NCBI GenBank assembly: GCA_023432845.1
Contig: JAEZEY010000247.1
Coordinates: 1 to 15,217 of the forward strand
From: Pseudomonadota bacterium
GTDB lineage: Bacteria; Pseudomonadota; Alphaproteobacteria; Rhizobiales; Xanthobacteraceae
Length of the DNA stretch: 15,217 nt
Reading direction: 5' to 3'
Below the pieces are notes generated by a model. It was not told the DNA's origin and did no database searches. It saw only the letters and a program-made list of their open reading frames with translations. The translations under genes and the position numbers were made by a program. Below, one piece after another: positions 15,127-15,217 of the stretch. The stretch's first letter is position 1. Each line of letters starts with the position of its first letter.

Positions 15127-15161
15127 GTGGCTTCACCGCATTCCGGGATCGGACGAAAGGT

Positions 15162-15188
15162 CCGGCCATGCCGATGGGGTATGGCCGG
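15162..15188. promoter_or_regulatory. Intercistronic hairpin upstream of the MalF-type permease
   Basis: CCGGCCAT (15162-15169) pairs with ATGGCCGG (15181-15188) across an 11-base loop. In the minus direction it is preceded, not followed, by a T-run, so it does not look like a terminator of an upstream gene. It may separate expression of an upstream gene outside the window from the permeases. Confidence 0.4.
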
Positions 15189-15217
15189 GAAAAAGTAGCC
15201 GGCGGGCGCGAGTGACG

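Noticed and set aside
13202..15198. Long plus-strand ORFs (370 and 368 codons) opposite the ABC permeases
   Set aside because: Their products are dominated by Arg, Gln, Glu, Asp and His with no domain, as expected for the antisense of high-GC membrane protein genes; the minus strand encodes clear permeases with EAA loops.

Overview
The window comes from a high-GC Gram-negative bacterium, most likely an alphaproteobacterium of the Hyphomicrobiales (Bradyrhizobium/Rhodopseudomonas-like). The grounds are the strong GC bias at third codon positions, frequent GTG/TTG starts, and the gene families present: a Pat-type acyl-CoA synthetase/GNAT fusion, a short TraR/DksA zinc finger, DUF808, an autotransporter with a 'CVPAGG'-type N-terminus, and sugar ABC permeases. 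No rRNA, tRNA, CRISPR array or insertion sequence is visible. This placement is an inference from protein style, not from a marker gene.

Layout. (1) Positions 1-4003, minus strand: a tightly packed three-gene operon for envelope proteins of unknown function. It runs from a membrane protein with a PH-like soluble domain, through a secreted protein with three copies of a Mog1/PsbP (DUF1795)-like module, to a secreted helical protein cut by the window edge. An 8-nt overlap and an 8-nt gap link the genes. A 300-base regulatory spacer with two inverted repeats lies upstream. (2) Positions 4304-8556: a stress or metabolic-control cluster. A short DksA-like zinc finger protein and a large NDP-forming acyl-CoA synthetase/acetyltransferase fusion lie on the minus strand, and a DUF808 membrane protein is divergent on the plus strand. 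The 134-base divergent spacer holds a match to the FixK-type box (TTGA-N6-GCAA), an overlapping CGCCAG-N11-CTGGCG dyad and a GGCCATATGGCC palindrome, so low-oxygen or redox control is possible. (3) Positions 8595-13121: a 1062-residue type Va autotransporter (minus) divergent from a TIGR03032/DUF4915 family protein (plus). The roughly 200-base spacer carries two direct copies of ACGCGAATCAC. (4) Positions 13166-15126, minus: two CUT1-type sugar ABC transporter permeases; their binding protein and ATPase must lie outside the window, presumably upstream.

The most unusual local structure is the junction of the two permeases. A 29-bp sequence holding the end of permease 1, the Shine-Dalgarno site and the start codon of permease 2 occurs twice, 88 bp apart, with a strong GC hairpin between the copies. 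This creates a 31-codon ORF whose last eight residues equal the permease 1 C-terminus and which is coupled to both neighbours by the same ATGACTGA overlap. Other points of interest are the uncharacterised envelope operon, the apparently intact phospho-histidine in the synthetase half of the Pat-like protein, and the autotransporter/TIGR03032 divergon.
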